A stretch of DNA of 55,549 nt from DATFLL01 sp035267785 (lineage in GTDB: Bacteria; Pseudomonadota; Gammaproteobacteria; DATFLL01): positions 1 to 55,549 of the forward strand of contig DATFLL010000035.1 in the NCBI GenBank assembly GCA_035267785.1, written 5' to 3'. Under the pieces are notes generated by a model. That model did not search any database. It had not been told where the DNA came from and saw only the letters and a program-made list of their open reading frames with translations. Below are positions 32,749 to 40,844 of this stretch, piece after piece; position 1 is the first letter of the stretch; each line of letters begins with the position of its first letter. Made by a program: the position numbers and the translations under genes.

Positions 32749-34491
32749 TCAAGCCAACTCTCTCTCCGCGGACTGGGGTGCGGCACACTCGGGCGCGAGG
32801 TGCATTTCGTGATGCCCCTTGCCAGCCTGGATCATCGGATACACGTTCTCCGCCTGATCGGTGATGAAGTCCAAAAAGACCAGCCGATCCTTCATGGCAA
32901 AGGCCTCCTTGAGCGCACCTTCGACGTCGCCGGGCGCTTCGATGCGCATGCCCACGTGCCCGTAGCTCTCGGCGAGCTTCACGAAATCCGGCAGCGCATC
33001 CATATAGGAGTGCGAATAGCGGCTGTCGTAGAAGAACTCCTGCCACTGGCGCACCATACCCATATACCGATTGTTCAGGTTGATGACCTTGATAGGCAGC
33101 ATGTACTGCATCGCAGTGGACAGCTCCTGGATGCACATCTGGATGCTCGCCTCGCCCGTCACACAGGCCACGGGCGCATCGAGATGCGCGAGTTGCACGC
33201 CGATGGCCGCTGGCAGGCCGAAGCCCATGGTCCCCAGGCCGCCGGAATTGATCCAGCGCCGCGGCTTGTCGAACTTGTAGAATTGGGCCGCCCACATCTG
33301 ATGCTGGCCGACATCCGACGTTATGTAGGCGTCACCGCCGGTGATCTCGTACAGCTTCTCGAGCACGTACTGGGGCTTGATGAGCTTGCTGGTGTGGTCG
33401 TAACGCAGGCACTGCTTGGAGCGCCACTGTTCGATCTGCGACCACCACGCCTTGAGCGCCTGGGCGTCGGGTTTGGCGCCGCTGGTCTTGAGCTCCTTTA
33501 GCATGTCGTTGAGCACGACATTGACATCGCCCACGATGGGGACGTCGACCCGGACATTCTTCGAAATGGACGAGGGATCGATATCGACGTGGACTATCTT
33601 CGCGTCGGGGCAGAATTTCTCGATATCGCCGGTGACACGATCGTCGAAGCGCGCGCCGATGGCGATCAAGACGTCGCACTCGTGCATGGCCATGTTGGCC
33701 TCGTAAGTGCCGTGCATACCGAGCATGCCGACGAACTGCGGATCGGTCGCCGGATAGGCGCCTAGGCCCATCAGGGTGTTCGTGATCGGATAACCCAACT
33801 GGCGCGTCAACTCGGTCAGCGACTCGGAGGCATTGCCGAGCACCACCCCTCCACCGGTGTAGATCATCGGCCGCTTGGCCGAGACGATCAGGTCCATCGC
33901 CTTTTTGATCTGCCCGGGGTGGCCCTTCACCACCGGGTTGTAGGAGCGCATGCTGATTTCCTTGGGGTAGCTGTAGGGCACCCGCACGTTCGGATCCGTG
34001 ACGTTCTTGGGCACGTCCACGACCACCGGCCCGGGCCGGCCCGTGGAGGCGACGTAAAAGGCCTTCTTCAGAGTGATAGCCAGGTCGTGCACGTCCTTGA
34101 CCAGGAAATTGTGCTTCACGCACGGCCGGGTGATACCGACGGCATCGACCTCCTGAAACGCGTCCGAGCCGATGAACTGCGTCGACACCTGGCCGGTGAT
34201 GATGACCATGGGAATCGAGTCCATATAGGCGGTGGCGATGCCGGTGACCGCGTTGGTCGCCCCGGGACCCGAGGTGACCAGGACCACGCCCGGCTTGCCC
34301 GTGGCACGCGCATAACCGTCGGCGGCATGCCCCGCGCCTTGCTCGTGGCGTACCAGGATGTGCTTGACCTCTTCCTGCTCGAACAGCGCGTCGTAGATGT
34401 GCAGCACAGCACCACCTGGGTAGCCGAAGATATACTCGACTCCCTCGTCTTTCAGAAACTGGACAATGATTTCGCCGCCGTTGAGTTCCAC
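32749..34491 (-). CDS. ilvB: Acetolactate synthase large (catalytic) subunit
   Basis: ThDP- and FAD-dependent enzyme that starts branched-chain amino acid synthesis. 580 residues from a GTG at 34491 (MELNGGEIIVQFLKDEGVEY), the family's normal start. Visible: GYPGGAVLHIYDAL, the catalytic Glu in LVRHEQGAGHAADGYARATG, and the FAD region (GMLGMHGTYEANMAMHECD). In the ThDP/Mg motif, VTGEASIQM takes the place of the usual VTGDGSIQM, with the Asn pair in INLNNRYMGMVRQWQ kept. The Glu for Asp change is, from memory, known in relatives, so activity is expected. It lies downstream of a leader with a terminator (34512-34534). Confidence 0.96.
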   Translation of the reverse strand: MELNGGEIIVQFLKDEGVEYIFGYPGGAVLHIYDALFEQEEVKHILVRHEQGAGHAADGYARATGKPGVVLVTSGPGATNAVTGIATAYMDSIPMVIITGQVSTQFIGSDAFQEVDAVGITRPCVKHNFLVKDVHDLAITLKKAFYVASTGRPGPVVVDVPKNVTDPNVRVPYSYPKEISMRSYNPVVKGHPGQIKKAMDLIVSAKRPMIYTGGGVVLGNASESLTELTRQLGYPITNTLMGLGAYPATDPQFVGMLGMHGTYEANMAMHECDVLIAIGARFDDRVTGDIEKFCPDAKIVHVDIDPSSISKNVRVDVPIVGDVNVVLNDMLKELKTSGAKPDAQALKAWWSQIEQWRSKQCLRYDHTSKLIKPQYVLEKLYEITGGDAYITSDVGQHQMWAAQFYKFDKPRRWINSGGLGTMGFGLPAAIGVQLAHLDAPVACVTGEASIQMCIQELSTAMQYMLPIKVINLNNRYMGMVRQWQEFFYDSRYSHSYMDALPDFVKLAESYGHVGMRIEAPGDVEGALKEAFAMKDRLVFLDFITDQAENVYPMIQAGKGHHEMHLAPECAAPQSAERELA

Positions 34492-34511
34492 GTCACTCGT
34501 CTCCCATAGAG

Positions 34512-34534
34512 AAAAAACGCCCGGAAATCGGGCG
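34512..34534 (-). terminator. Terminator in the ilvB leader, possible attenuator
   Basis: On the minus strand CGCCCG (34534-34529), a 5-nt loop, CGGGCG (34523-34518) and six Ts (34517-34512), ending only 20 nt before the ilvB GTG. It lies after the putative ilvB promoter and is separate from the mutS2 terminator at 34604, so most likely it controls readthrough into ilvB. Confidence 0.75.
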
Positions 34535-34563
34535 ATTGGGGCCATTTCGGGGCATCACGGATC

Positions 34564-34592
34564 AAGCTACTGATTATAAACGATCAGGTCAA
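34564..34592 (-). promoter_or_regulatory. Putative ilvBNC promoter
   Basis: On the minus strand TTGACC (34592-34587) is a strong -35 match, with TAGCTT (34569-34564) 17 bp further on. A perfect TATAAT (34578-34573) also lies in between but has no -35 at the right distance. Either would start a transcript of about 60-80 nt before ilvB that includes the terminator at 34512-34534. Confidence 0.5.
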
Positions 34593-34603
34593 GAGATCGC
34601 ACC

Positions 34604-34643
34604 AAAAAAGCCCCCGAACGCCCGCGTTCAGTGCGGGTTCGGG
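34604..34643 (-). terminator. Rho-independent terminator of the mutS2-like gene
   Basis: On the minus strand the stem begins on the base after the stop codon: CCCGAAC (34643-34637) pairs with GTTCGGG (34619-34613), and an inner CCGC/GCGG extends it around an ACTGAAC loop. Six Ts follow (34609-34604). Confidence 0.88.
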
Positions 34644-36212
34644 TCATACCGACCGGCGTGTGATACGCGTGAGGTGCTCGCGCGCCCGCCCGACCAGCTC
34701 GACCGGCAGACCGTTCTTCTCGGCGATGATCAGACCCAACGACTCGCCCGGCACGCCAATCTGGAGTCGATAGGTGGGCTTGAGCTCCTCGTGGTCGAAC
34801 AGCATCGAGGCATTGACGATGTGAGGCCGATCCGCCGCATAATCTTTCAAGGGCGACAGGTGGGTGTTGACGATCCCCTGGACGCCGCGCTCGACCAGCT
34901 CGTCCATGACCGACATCGCCAGCGCCGCCCCCTCCTCCGGATCGGTGCCGGTACCCAATTCGTCGAGCAGCACGAGGGTCTGGTCGTCGGCCTCGGCAAG
35001 GATGCGCTTGAGTACTTCCACGTGGCCGGCGAAGGTCGACAGATGGTGAAACAGGCTCTGGTGATCGCCCACATCGACCATGATGCGGCCGTAGTGACCG
35101 ATCTCGCAGTCGCCCTCGGCCGGGATATGCAGCCCGCAGTGGGCCATGGTGCACAGCAGACCGAGGGTCTTGAGCACCACGGTCTTACCCCCCGTGTTGG
35201 GGCCCGTGATGACCAGCAGGCGATCCTCGCCGTCCAGGCGAATGCTGAGAGGCACGGGCTGGGGGCCGGTGCCTTCGGCAAACTGGAGCAGGAGCAGAGG
35301 ATGATAAGCCTCGCGCAGCTCGACCCGAGTATCCTCGACCAGCGTCGGGGCATGGCCGTTGAGATGGGCGCTGAGGTGACCGGCGGCCATGGCCAGGTCA
35401 ATCCAGGTCAAGGCGCCGAGCATGGCCTGCAGGGCCTCGCCGTGCTCGCGCACCACAGTGGTGATCTCGCGCAAAAGCTTCTGCTCTTCGGCCGAGATCT
35501 GACCGGCGACGGTCTCGATGCGATTGTTCGCCGCGACCGCCTCGATGGGCTCGACCAGAACGTCACGCCCACCCATGGCCGTGCCGCGGCGTACGCCCTT
35601 GACCGATTCAGCCAGATCGCGATGCAGCTCGATAACGGCGCGCTGATTGTGCCATTTGACCTTCTCGGGCTGTTCGAAGTGATCGACGAGATCGCGCTTG
35701 TTCATGCGCTTGCGCACGATGGAGGCGGCTTCTTCGGTATGGCGGCGCTGCGCCTCGTGCAGGCCACGCAGGTCCTCCGTGGCGTCCTCGCGCAGGCGCC
35801 CCGTATCGGCGAGGGTGCGCCCGAGCAGGTCGACCAGGGCGCCAGGCCCCGTCAGGGGTCCGGCCCCCATCGGACACAGCGCCGGTTGGCGCTCGATGCA
35901 GGGGATCAAGGCCTCGGCGGCCTGGATGATCTGGCGGATATGGTGCAGGGCGGTCGGATTGAGTGCGGCGCCGAGATTGCCCGCCTGGCGTAACGCCGCA
36001 CGAATTTCCGGCAAATCCCCCAAAGGCGGCGGCTCGCCGGCATCGACCAGCGTACGGGCCGCACTGACCGCCGACTGGAAACGGCGCGCGCTCGACACAT
36101 CTGGCGCCGGCTCCAGCGAGCGGGCGGCATCGGCGCCGTAAGGACTGCTGGTCAGCTTCTCCAGCAGGCGCCTTATCCCGTCAAATTCCAGGGCCTTTAG
36201 ATCGCTTTGCAT
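34644..36212 (-). CDS. MutS2-like ATPase lacking the Smr domain
   Basis: 522 residues. The C-terminal half is a MutS-type ATPase: Walker A ITGPNTGGKTVVLKTLGLL, Walker B TLVLLDELGTGTDPEEGAAL, then VNTHLSPLKDYAADRPHIVN and the YRLQIGVPGESLGLIIAEKN block of MutS2. The N-terminal half (LKALEFDGIRRLLEKLTSSP, HHIRQIIQAAEAL, RKRMNKRDLVDHFEQPE) matches the MutS2 core and clamp. Classical MutS2 is nearly 800 residues and ends in an Smr nuclease domain; here the gene stops after the ATPase with its own terminator. MutS2 has been linked to recombination suppression and ribosome rescue; what the short form does is unclear. Confidence 0.85.
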   Translation of the reverse strand: MQSDLKALEFDGIRRLLEKLTSSPYGADAARSLEPAPDVSSARRFQSAVSAARTLVDAGEPPPLGDLPEIRAALRQAGNLGAALNPTALHHIRQIIQAAEALIPCIERQPALCPMGAGPLTGPGALVDLLGRTLADTGRLREDATEDLRGLHEAQRRHTEEAASIVRKRMNKRDLVDHFEQPEKVKWHNQRAVIELHRDLAESVKGVRRGTAMGGRDVLVEPIEAVAANNRIETVAGQISAEEQKLLREITTVVREHGEALQAMLGALTWIDLAMAAGHLSAHLNGHAPTLVEDTRVELREAYHPLLLLQFAEGTGPQPVPLSIRLDGEDRLLVITGPNTGGKTVVLKTLGLLCTMAHCGLHIPAEGDCEIGHYGRIMVDVGDHQSLFHHLSTFAGHVEVLKRILAEADDQTLVLLDELGTGTDPEEGAALAMSVMDELVERGVQGIVNTHLSPLKDYAADRPHIVNASMLFDHEELKPTYRLQIGVPGESLGLIIAEKNGLPVELVGRAREHLTRITRRSV

Positions 36213-36327
36213 CGTGGCTTGGCAGGGCGGGGTCGATACCGCGTCGTGTTGGGTCGAGAAAGCGGGTCATGCTACCAGATGTGGGAACCGCGAATCCAGG
36301 CAAGCCCGGTCGACCGCGCCTGATACG

Positions 36328-36389
36328 AAAATTTTGACAGTTCAATCACAGCATTCGGGTCCAGGCATACACTTGTCGCGCAAAATTTT
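36328..36389. other. Paired AAAATTTT octamers between mutS2-like and DUF3579
   Basis: Two exact AAAATTTT palindromes at 36328-36335 and 36382-36389 lie 54 bp apart in a divergent intergenic region. The second is extended to CAAAATTTTG and abuts TAGAAT (36391-36396), a possible -10 for the DUF3579 gene. The TTGACA at 36334-36339 has no -10 at a suitable distance. Confidence 0.35.
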
Positions 36390-36480
36390 GTAGAATTACT
36401 ACCAGTTAGGCTGATTCCCGAACATTCGATCGGTTATCGGCGCACATCCGATTCACCACCACTCCGCCAACAGAGATTCG

Positions 36481-36780
36481 ATGCAACCCGAAGCTGCAGA
36501 AGTTAACCTTTCCGGCAAGATCGTCATCGAAGGGGTTACCAAAGAAGGCAGGAAATTCCGGCCCAGCGACTGGGCCGAGCGCATGAGCGGGGCCCTGTCG
36601 ACCTTCGGCCGCGGTCGCCGCATCCACTATTCACCCATGCTCCAGCCAATGGCGCGTCACGGCGTGAAATGCGTGGTTATCGACCCGGCGCTGAAGGAAG
36701 CGAATCCCGAGCTGTTCAACTACATCATGCACTTCGCCCGGAGTAACCACCTGAATATCGTCGGCGAAGAGGACGAATAG
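36481..36780 (+). CDS. DUF3579 family protein
   Basis: Small soluble protein of 99 residues. It opens with a variable stretch, then KIVIEGVTKEGRKFRPSDWA, AERMSGALSTFGRGRRIHYS, PMLQPMARHGVKCVVIDPAL and NPELFNYIMHFARSN, which together are diagnostic of DUF3579. No signal peptide or cofactor motif. The 'RPSDWAER' element also occurs in other small basic proteins, but no function is established. Divergent from the mutS2-like gene. Confidence 0.87.
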   Translation: MQPEAAEVNLSGKIVIEGVTKEGRKFRPSDWAERMSGALSTFGRGRRIHYSPMLQPMARHGVKCVVIDPALKEANPELFNYIMHFARSNHLNIVGEEDE

Positions 36781-36922
36781 CCGTCGGGCCTGCCCGGTCA
36801 CCGAACGAGCCCGCATCCGGCGGCAGCCCACTTTCGCCTTGTGATCCCTTACCGGAAACCCACAAATGGCGTAAGGTAGGGTAATACAGACACTTGTGAG
36901 CGATGACCCGGGGGACAGGCCC

Positions 36923-37366
36923 ATGAAACAAATAAAAATCCTGGCGATGCTGCTGAGCCTGCTGCTGCCGATAGGTGTGGTGCAGGCCCAGATGTACAAG
37001 TACACCGACAAGGACGGCAACACCGTCTATTCCCAGACCCCGCCCGAGAGCGGTGACTACCAGTCGCTGTCTGCTCCGCAGCCTGCGCCGCCCGGCAGCA
37101 ATGGATCCGACCAGAGCGACAGCGCCGCTTCGGACATCCAGCGCGATGCCGAAGACCAGGCCAAGCAGGACGAGGTCGACAAGCTGGCCGCCAAGAACGC
37201 CCAAATTCGCCAGCAGAACTGCCAGGCCGCCAAGAAGAACCTGCAGGTCTATCAGGTCTACCGGCGCGTCAAGGATCAAGACGGCAACGTGGTCCGCCTG
37301 ACGGACGAAGAGCGCCAGCAAAAGATCCAGGAGGCCAAGGACGCCATCAAGGAATTCTGCGACTAA
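36923..37366 (+). CDS. DUF4124 domain exported protein
   Basis: 147 residues from the ATG at 36923, behind GGGGGAC. Signal peptide KILAMLLSLLLPIGVVQA, then the DUF4124 motif QMYKYTDKDGNTVYSQTPPE just after cleavage. A Ser/Pro/Asp-rich linker and a charged helical C-terminus (KNAQIRQQNCQAAKKNLQVY) with two cysteines follow. DUF4124 is a short beta-hairpin module found at the N-terminus of many periplasmic proteins; its ligand is not known. A second, shorter DUF4124-like protein follows at 37767. Confidence 0.87.
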   Translation: MKQIKILAMLLSLLLPIGVVQAQMYKYTDKDGNTVYSQTPPESGDYQSLSAPQPAPPGSNGSDQSDSAASDIQRDAEDQAKQDEVDKLAAKNAQIRQQNCQAAKKNLQVYQVYRRVKDQDGNVVRLTDEERQQKIQEAKDAIKEFCD

Positions 37367-37379
37367 CCGTGGCCATGCC

Positions 37380-37724
37380 ATGCCCTACCTCAAGATACAG
37401 ACCAACCGTCCGGTCGACGACACCACCCGCCAGGCCGCGCTGACCCGGGCTTCGGCGCTGGTGGCCGAGGCCCTTGGCAAGCCCGAGCGCTATGTCATGG
37501 TCGCCATGGAACCACCGGTACCGATGCTGTTTGCCGGCGACGATGCGCCCACGGCCTATCTGGAGCTCAAGAGCATCGGCCTGCCCGCGGGGCGCACGGC
37601 CGAGCTGTCGGCGGCCCTGTGCGAAATGGCCGAGGCGGTACTCGGCATCGATCGCGACCGCGTGTATATCGAGTTCACGGATGCCCCGCGGGCCATGTGG
37701 GGCTGGAACGGCGGAACCTTCTAG
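37380..37724 (+). CDS. MIF-type tautomerase (phenylpyruvate tautomerase related)
   Basis: 114 residues, the length of macrophage migration inhibitory factor. The Pro right after the initiator Met (MPYLKIQTN) is the catalytic base in this superfamily. ASALVAEALGKPERYVMVAM, FAGDDAPTAYLELKSIG and the C-terminal DRVYIEFTDAPRAMWGWNGG with the conserved 'W..NG..F' end match bacterial MIF homologues, rather than the 60-residue 4-OT type. Expected to tautomerise phenylpyruvate-like keto acids; the physiological substrate is unknown. It follows the DUF4124 gene by 13 nt. Confidence 0.88.
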   Translation: MPYLKIQTNRPVDDTTRQAALTRASALVAEALGKPERYVMVAMEPPVPMLFAGDDAPTAYLELKSIGLPAGRTAELSAALCEMAEAVLGIDRDRVYIEFTDAPRAMWGWNGGTF

Positions 37725-37766
37725 CCCCGCTGTCGACATCCCCCGCGGGCGCAACCACGCCAGCCC

Positions 37767-38057
37767 ATGAAGAAACTGCTCCTCATCGCCCTCATCCTTG
37801 TCGCGGTCGCGGCCGGCTATGTTTACCTGCATCCCACGCTGCGCTCCAAGGTGCACTCGACGCTCGAACGTGAAACGCCGCGTATCGCACCGGACCAGGA
37901 GACCACCACACTGTACAAATGGCGTGACGCGGACGGCCATTGGCAGCTCAGCAGCGAACCGCCCCCGCCCGGCACGCCCTACGAGACCAAACACTACCGC
38001 GACGACACCAACGTCGTACCGCCGAGCGTATTCACCGGCCAACCCGAAAAGCGCTGA
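37767..38057 (+). CDS. Small membrane-anchored DUF4124-like protein
   Basis: 96 residues. One N-terminal membrane helix (KKLLLIALILVAVAAGYVYL) without a clear cleavage site, a short stalk, then TTLYKWRDADGHWQLSSEPP and PPGTPYETKHYRDDTNVVPP, which has the DUF4124 pattern (YKW.D..G...S..PP). Probably anchored in the inner membrane with the domain in the periplasm. It starts 42 nt after the tautomerase gene; together with the first DUF4124 gene it brackets the tautomerase. Confidence 0.8.
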   Translation: MKKLLLIALILVAVAAGYVYLHPTLRSKVHSTLERETPRIAPDQETTTLYKWRDADGHWQLSSEPPPPGTPYETKHYRDDTNVVPPSVFTGQPEKR

Positions 38058-38191
38058 CCCCGCGATTGGAATCGACTCCGCCGGCAACCGAACGCCCGGC
38101 CGGCCTGTCGCGTGCGCCAGGCTGTACTCGCAGGGTACCCAGCGGCTAGAATCGCAGAACAATCATCACGAACAAGCAAAATTCACCCATC

Positions 38192-39898
38192 ATGCGCACC
38201 TCGCAACTGCTGCTCGCCACCCTGAAGGAAACACCGTCCGACGCCGAAGTCATCAGCCATCAGCTGATGCTGCGCGCGGGCATGATTCGCAAACTGGCCG
38301 CCGGTCTCTACACCTGGCTGCCGCTGGGCCTTCGGGTCCTGCGAAAGGTCGAGCGCATCATCCGCGAGGAGATGGACCGCGCCGGTGCGCAGGAGGTGCT
38401 GATGCCCGCGGTCCAGCCGGCCGAACTGTGGCAGGAATCGGGCCGCTGGGAACAGTACGGTCCGGAGCTGCTGCGCATGCACGACCGCCACCAACGCGAG
38501 TTCTGTTTCGGGCCCACCCATGAGGAGGTCATCACCGACCTCATCCGCCGCGAGCTGCGCAGCTACAAGCAGCTGCCGGCGAACTTCTATCAGATTCAGA
38601 CCAAGTTCCGCGACGAGGTCCGACCCCGCTTCGGGGTCATGCGCGCACGCGAGTTCCTTATGAAGGACGCCTACTCCTTCCACAGCGACGAGGCCTCGCT
38701 CGCCCAGACCTACGAACAGATGCACGCGACCTACTGCCGCATCTTCGACCGGCTCGGCCTGGACTACCGCCCGGTGTTGGCCGACACCGGCGCCATCGGC
38801 GGCAATGCCTCGCACGAATTTCATGTGCTGGCAGACTCCGGCGAGGACGCTATCGCCTTCAGTACGGAGAGCGACTATGCCGCCAACGTCGAGCTGGCCG
38901 AGGCATTGCCGGACAGCGACGCCCGTGCCGAGCCGAACGAAACCATGGAAAGCGTGGCCACCCCCGGCCAGCACACCATCGAACAGGTCAGCGCCTATCT
39001 GAGGGTGCCTGCGGCCCGTACGCTCAAGACCCTCCTGGTCCAGGGCGCCGAAGGCGGCGTCGTGGCTCTCGTCCTGCGCGGCGACCACGAGCTCAACACG
39101 GTCAAGGCGGAAAAGCTCCCGGCCGTCGCCTCGCCCCTGGCCTTCGCCAGCGACGAGGAGATCCGGGCGGCCGCCGGCTGCGGCCCGGGCTCGATTGGGC
39201 CGGTCGGCCTGAAGGTGCCGGTGTTCGCCGATCGCAGCGCGACCGGCCTGGCGGACTTCGTCTGCGGTGCCAATGTCGACGACCAGCACCTGCGGGGGGT
39301 CAACTGGGGCCGCGACCTGCCCGAACCGACGGCGGTCGACATCCGCAACGTCGTCGAGGGCGATCCGAGCCCGGACGGCAAGGGGCGACTGGCTATTCGG
39401 CGGGGGATCGAGGTCGGACACATCTTCCAGCTGGGACGCAAGTACAGCGAGGCCATGAACGCCACCGTGCTCGACGAGAACGGCGAGGCGGTGGTCATGA
39501 CCATGGGCTGTTACGGCATCGGCGTCTCGCGCGTCGTAGCCGCCGCCATCGAGCAGAACCACGACGAACGCGGCATCGCCTGGCCCACCCCCATCGCCCC
39601 CTACCAGGTGGCGCTGCTGCCGATGAACATGCACAAGTCCCAGCGTCTGCGCGAGGCCGCCGACCGCCTGTATGCCGAGCTCACCGAAGCCGGTATCGAG
39701 GTCCTCTACGACGATCGCAAGGAGCGCCCGGGTGTGATGTTCGCCGACATGGAGCTCATCGGCCTACCCCACCGCGTCGTCCTCGGCGAGCGCGGACTCG
39801 ATGCGGGAACGGTCGAGTACAAGGGCAGGCGCGATGCCGATAAACAGGACGTTGCGCTCGACGGCCTGGTGGACTTTCTCAAGGCCAGGCTGACCTGA
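38192..39898 (+). CDS. proS: Proline--tRNA ligase
   Basis: Class II synthetase of the bacterial type, 568 residues. It starts MRTSQLLLATLKETPSDAEV. Class II motif 1 lies in LPLGLRVLRKVERIIREEM, motif 2 in KFRDEVRPRFGVMRAREFLM. The YbaK-like editing insertion spans about residues 225-380, with LKTLLVQGAEGG, DHELNTVKAEKL and FVCGANVDDQHLRGVNWG. Motif 3 and the GCYGIGVSRVVAAAIEQNHD segment follow, then an anticodon-binding domain. A possible -10 (TAGAAT near 38150) lies about 40 nt upstream. Confidence 0.97.
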   Translation: MRTSQLLLATLKETPSDAEVISHQLMLRAGMIRKLAAGLYTWLPLGLRVLRKVERIIREEMDRAGAQEVLMPAVQPAELWQESGRWEQYGPELLRMHDRHQREFCFGPTHEEVITDLIRRELRSYKQLPANFYQIQTKFRDEVRPRFGVMRAREFLMKDAYSFHSDEASLAQTYEQMHATYCRIFDRLGLDYRPVLADTGAIGGNASHEFHVLADSGEDAIAFSTESDYAANVELAEALPDSDARAEPNETMESVATPGQHTIEQVSAYLRVPAARTLKTLLVQGAEGGVVALVLRGDHELNTVKAEKLPAVASPLAFASDEEIRAAAGCGPGSIGPVGLKVPVFADRSATGLADFVCGANVDDQHLRGVNWGRDLPEPTAVDIRNVVEGDPSPDGKGRLAIRRGIEVGHIFQLGRKYSEAMNATVLDENGEAVVMTMGCYGIGVSRVVAAAIEQNHDERGIAWPTPIAPYQVALLPMNMHKSQRLREAADRLYAELTEAGIEVLYDDRKERPGVMFADMELIGLPHRVVLGERGLDAGTVEYKGRRDADKQDVALDGLVDFLKARLT

Positions 39899-39923
39899 GG
39901 CCTGTGCCTTGGAACGCGCGGTC

Positions 39924-40568
39924 ATGGCACGCGAGGACTATCGGGACCGGCGCCGACGGGGACATCTCGGCGTCTGCGCGCTCCTGGCAATTACCGCGGC
40001 GCTGACGCCGTTCGCAGGCGCGCAGGCCGCTGCCTCCACATCCCCCGCCGCTGCATCGGGCGCGGCCGGCAAATCGGACCCCGCACTGCGATCCCTGCTG
40101 GCCCAAGCCATCCGCGACCACCGCGGATTCGAGGACCGTTTTCACGCCGAGGTCTGGCTCACCGACATGTCCAACCGCCTGGCCCACAAGGTGCCGGACC
40201 CCGCGCGACGCATTCGCCTGCTCAAGATCGTCCACGTCGAAGCCGTGCGCGCCAAGCTGCCACCCGAGCTGGTCCTGGCTGTCATCGATGTGGAGAGCGA
40301 TTTCAAGCGCTTCGCCATTTCACGCAGCGGCGCATTGGGATTGATGCAGGTGATGCCGTTCTGGCTCAAGGAAATCGGCCGCCCGCACGCCAACCTGTTC
40401 GATCCACAAACGAACCTTCGCCTGGGATGTACGATTTTGCGCTACTACCTGGACAAGGAGCACGGCGACCTGCGCAAAGCACTGGCCCGATACAATGGCA
40501 GCGCCGGCAAGCGAGTGTACCCGGACCGGGTATTCACACTGCTGAGCCGGCGTTGGTTTCGGGAATAG
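39924..40568 (+). CDS. Lytic transglycosylase, SLT (family 1) domain
   Basis: Exported murein hydrolase of 214 residues from the ATG at 39924. Signal sequence near LLAITAALTPFAGAQA; helical stretch to about 105; then the SLT domain: PPELVLAVIDVESDFKRFAI with catalytic Glu124, SGALGLMQVMPFWLKEIGRP, and NLRLGCTILRYYLDKEHGDL followed by ALARYNGS. It cleaves the glycan strand to form 1,6-anhydromuramic acid. The domain is shorter than in Slt70, in the range of small stand-alone transglycosylases. A TTG five codons upstream is open but unlikely. Confidence 0.92.
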   Translation: MAREDYRDRRRRGHLGVCALLAITAALTPFAGAQAAASTSPAAASGAAGKSDPALRSLLAQAIRDHRGFEDRFHAEVWLTDMSNRLAHKVPDPARRIRLLKIVHVEAVRAKLPPELVLAVIDVESDFKRFAISRSGALGLMQVMPFWLKEIGRPHANLFDPQTNLRLGCTILRYYLDKEHGDLRKALARYNGSAGKRVYPDRVFTLLSRRWFRE

Positions 40569-40574
40569 AGACGG

Positions 40575-40844
40575 TCAGCGGGTAGTAAAATCGGGCGGCG
40601 CCTGGGTAGTCATTTCCGTACAAACAACATCCTCAACGCGGGCCTCACTCGGGCCCCGCCACAGCCAGGCCTCGAGCTCTTCGAGCGCCGATGGCGCTCC
40701 GCAGGCCAATACCTCCACCCGTCCGTCGGGCAGGTTGCGCGCATGACCGGTCAGCCCCAAGTCCTCGGCCCGACGCTGGGTCGAGGCGCGAAAGAAAACG
40801 CCCTGCACGCGCCCGGCGACCAGACAGCGAAGGCAACGAGTCAT
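40575..40844 (-). CDS. Acylphosphatase
   Basis: Small cytosolic hydrolase of acyl phosphates, 89 residues. The active-site loop is GRVQGVFFRAST with Arg19, and the second signature is GHARNLPDGRVEV with Asn37; both catalytic residues are present. Four cysteines (Cys4, Cys7, Cys48, Cys74) are more than usual. Its ATG overlaps the stop of the adaptor gene (ATGA), making it the fourth gene of the thioredoxin-like/TolC/adaptor operon. The reason for this linkage is not obvious. It is convergent with the transglycosylase gene. Confidence 0.93.
   Translation of the reverse strand: MTRCLRCLVAGRVQGVFFRASTQRRAEDLGLTGHARNLPDGRVEVLACGAPSALEELEAWLWRGPSEARVEDVVCTEMTTQAPPDFTTR

Noticed and set aside
34495..34547. 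Possible leader peptide for ilvB attenuation
   Set aside because: The only frame has no cluster of Ile, Val or Leu codons, and no RBS is evident.
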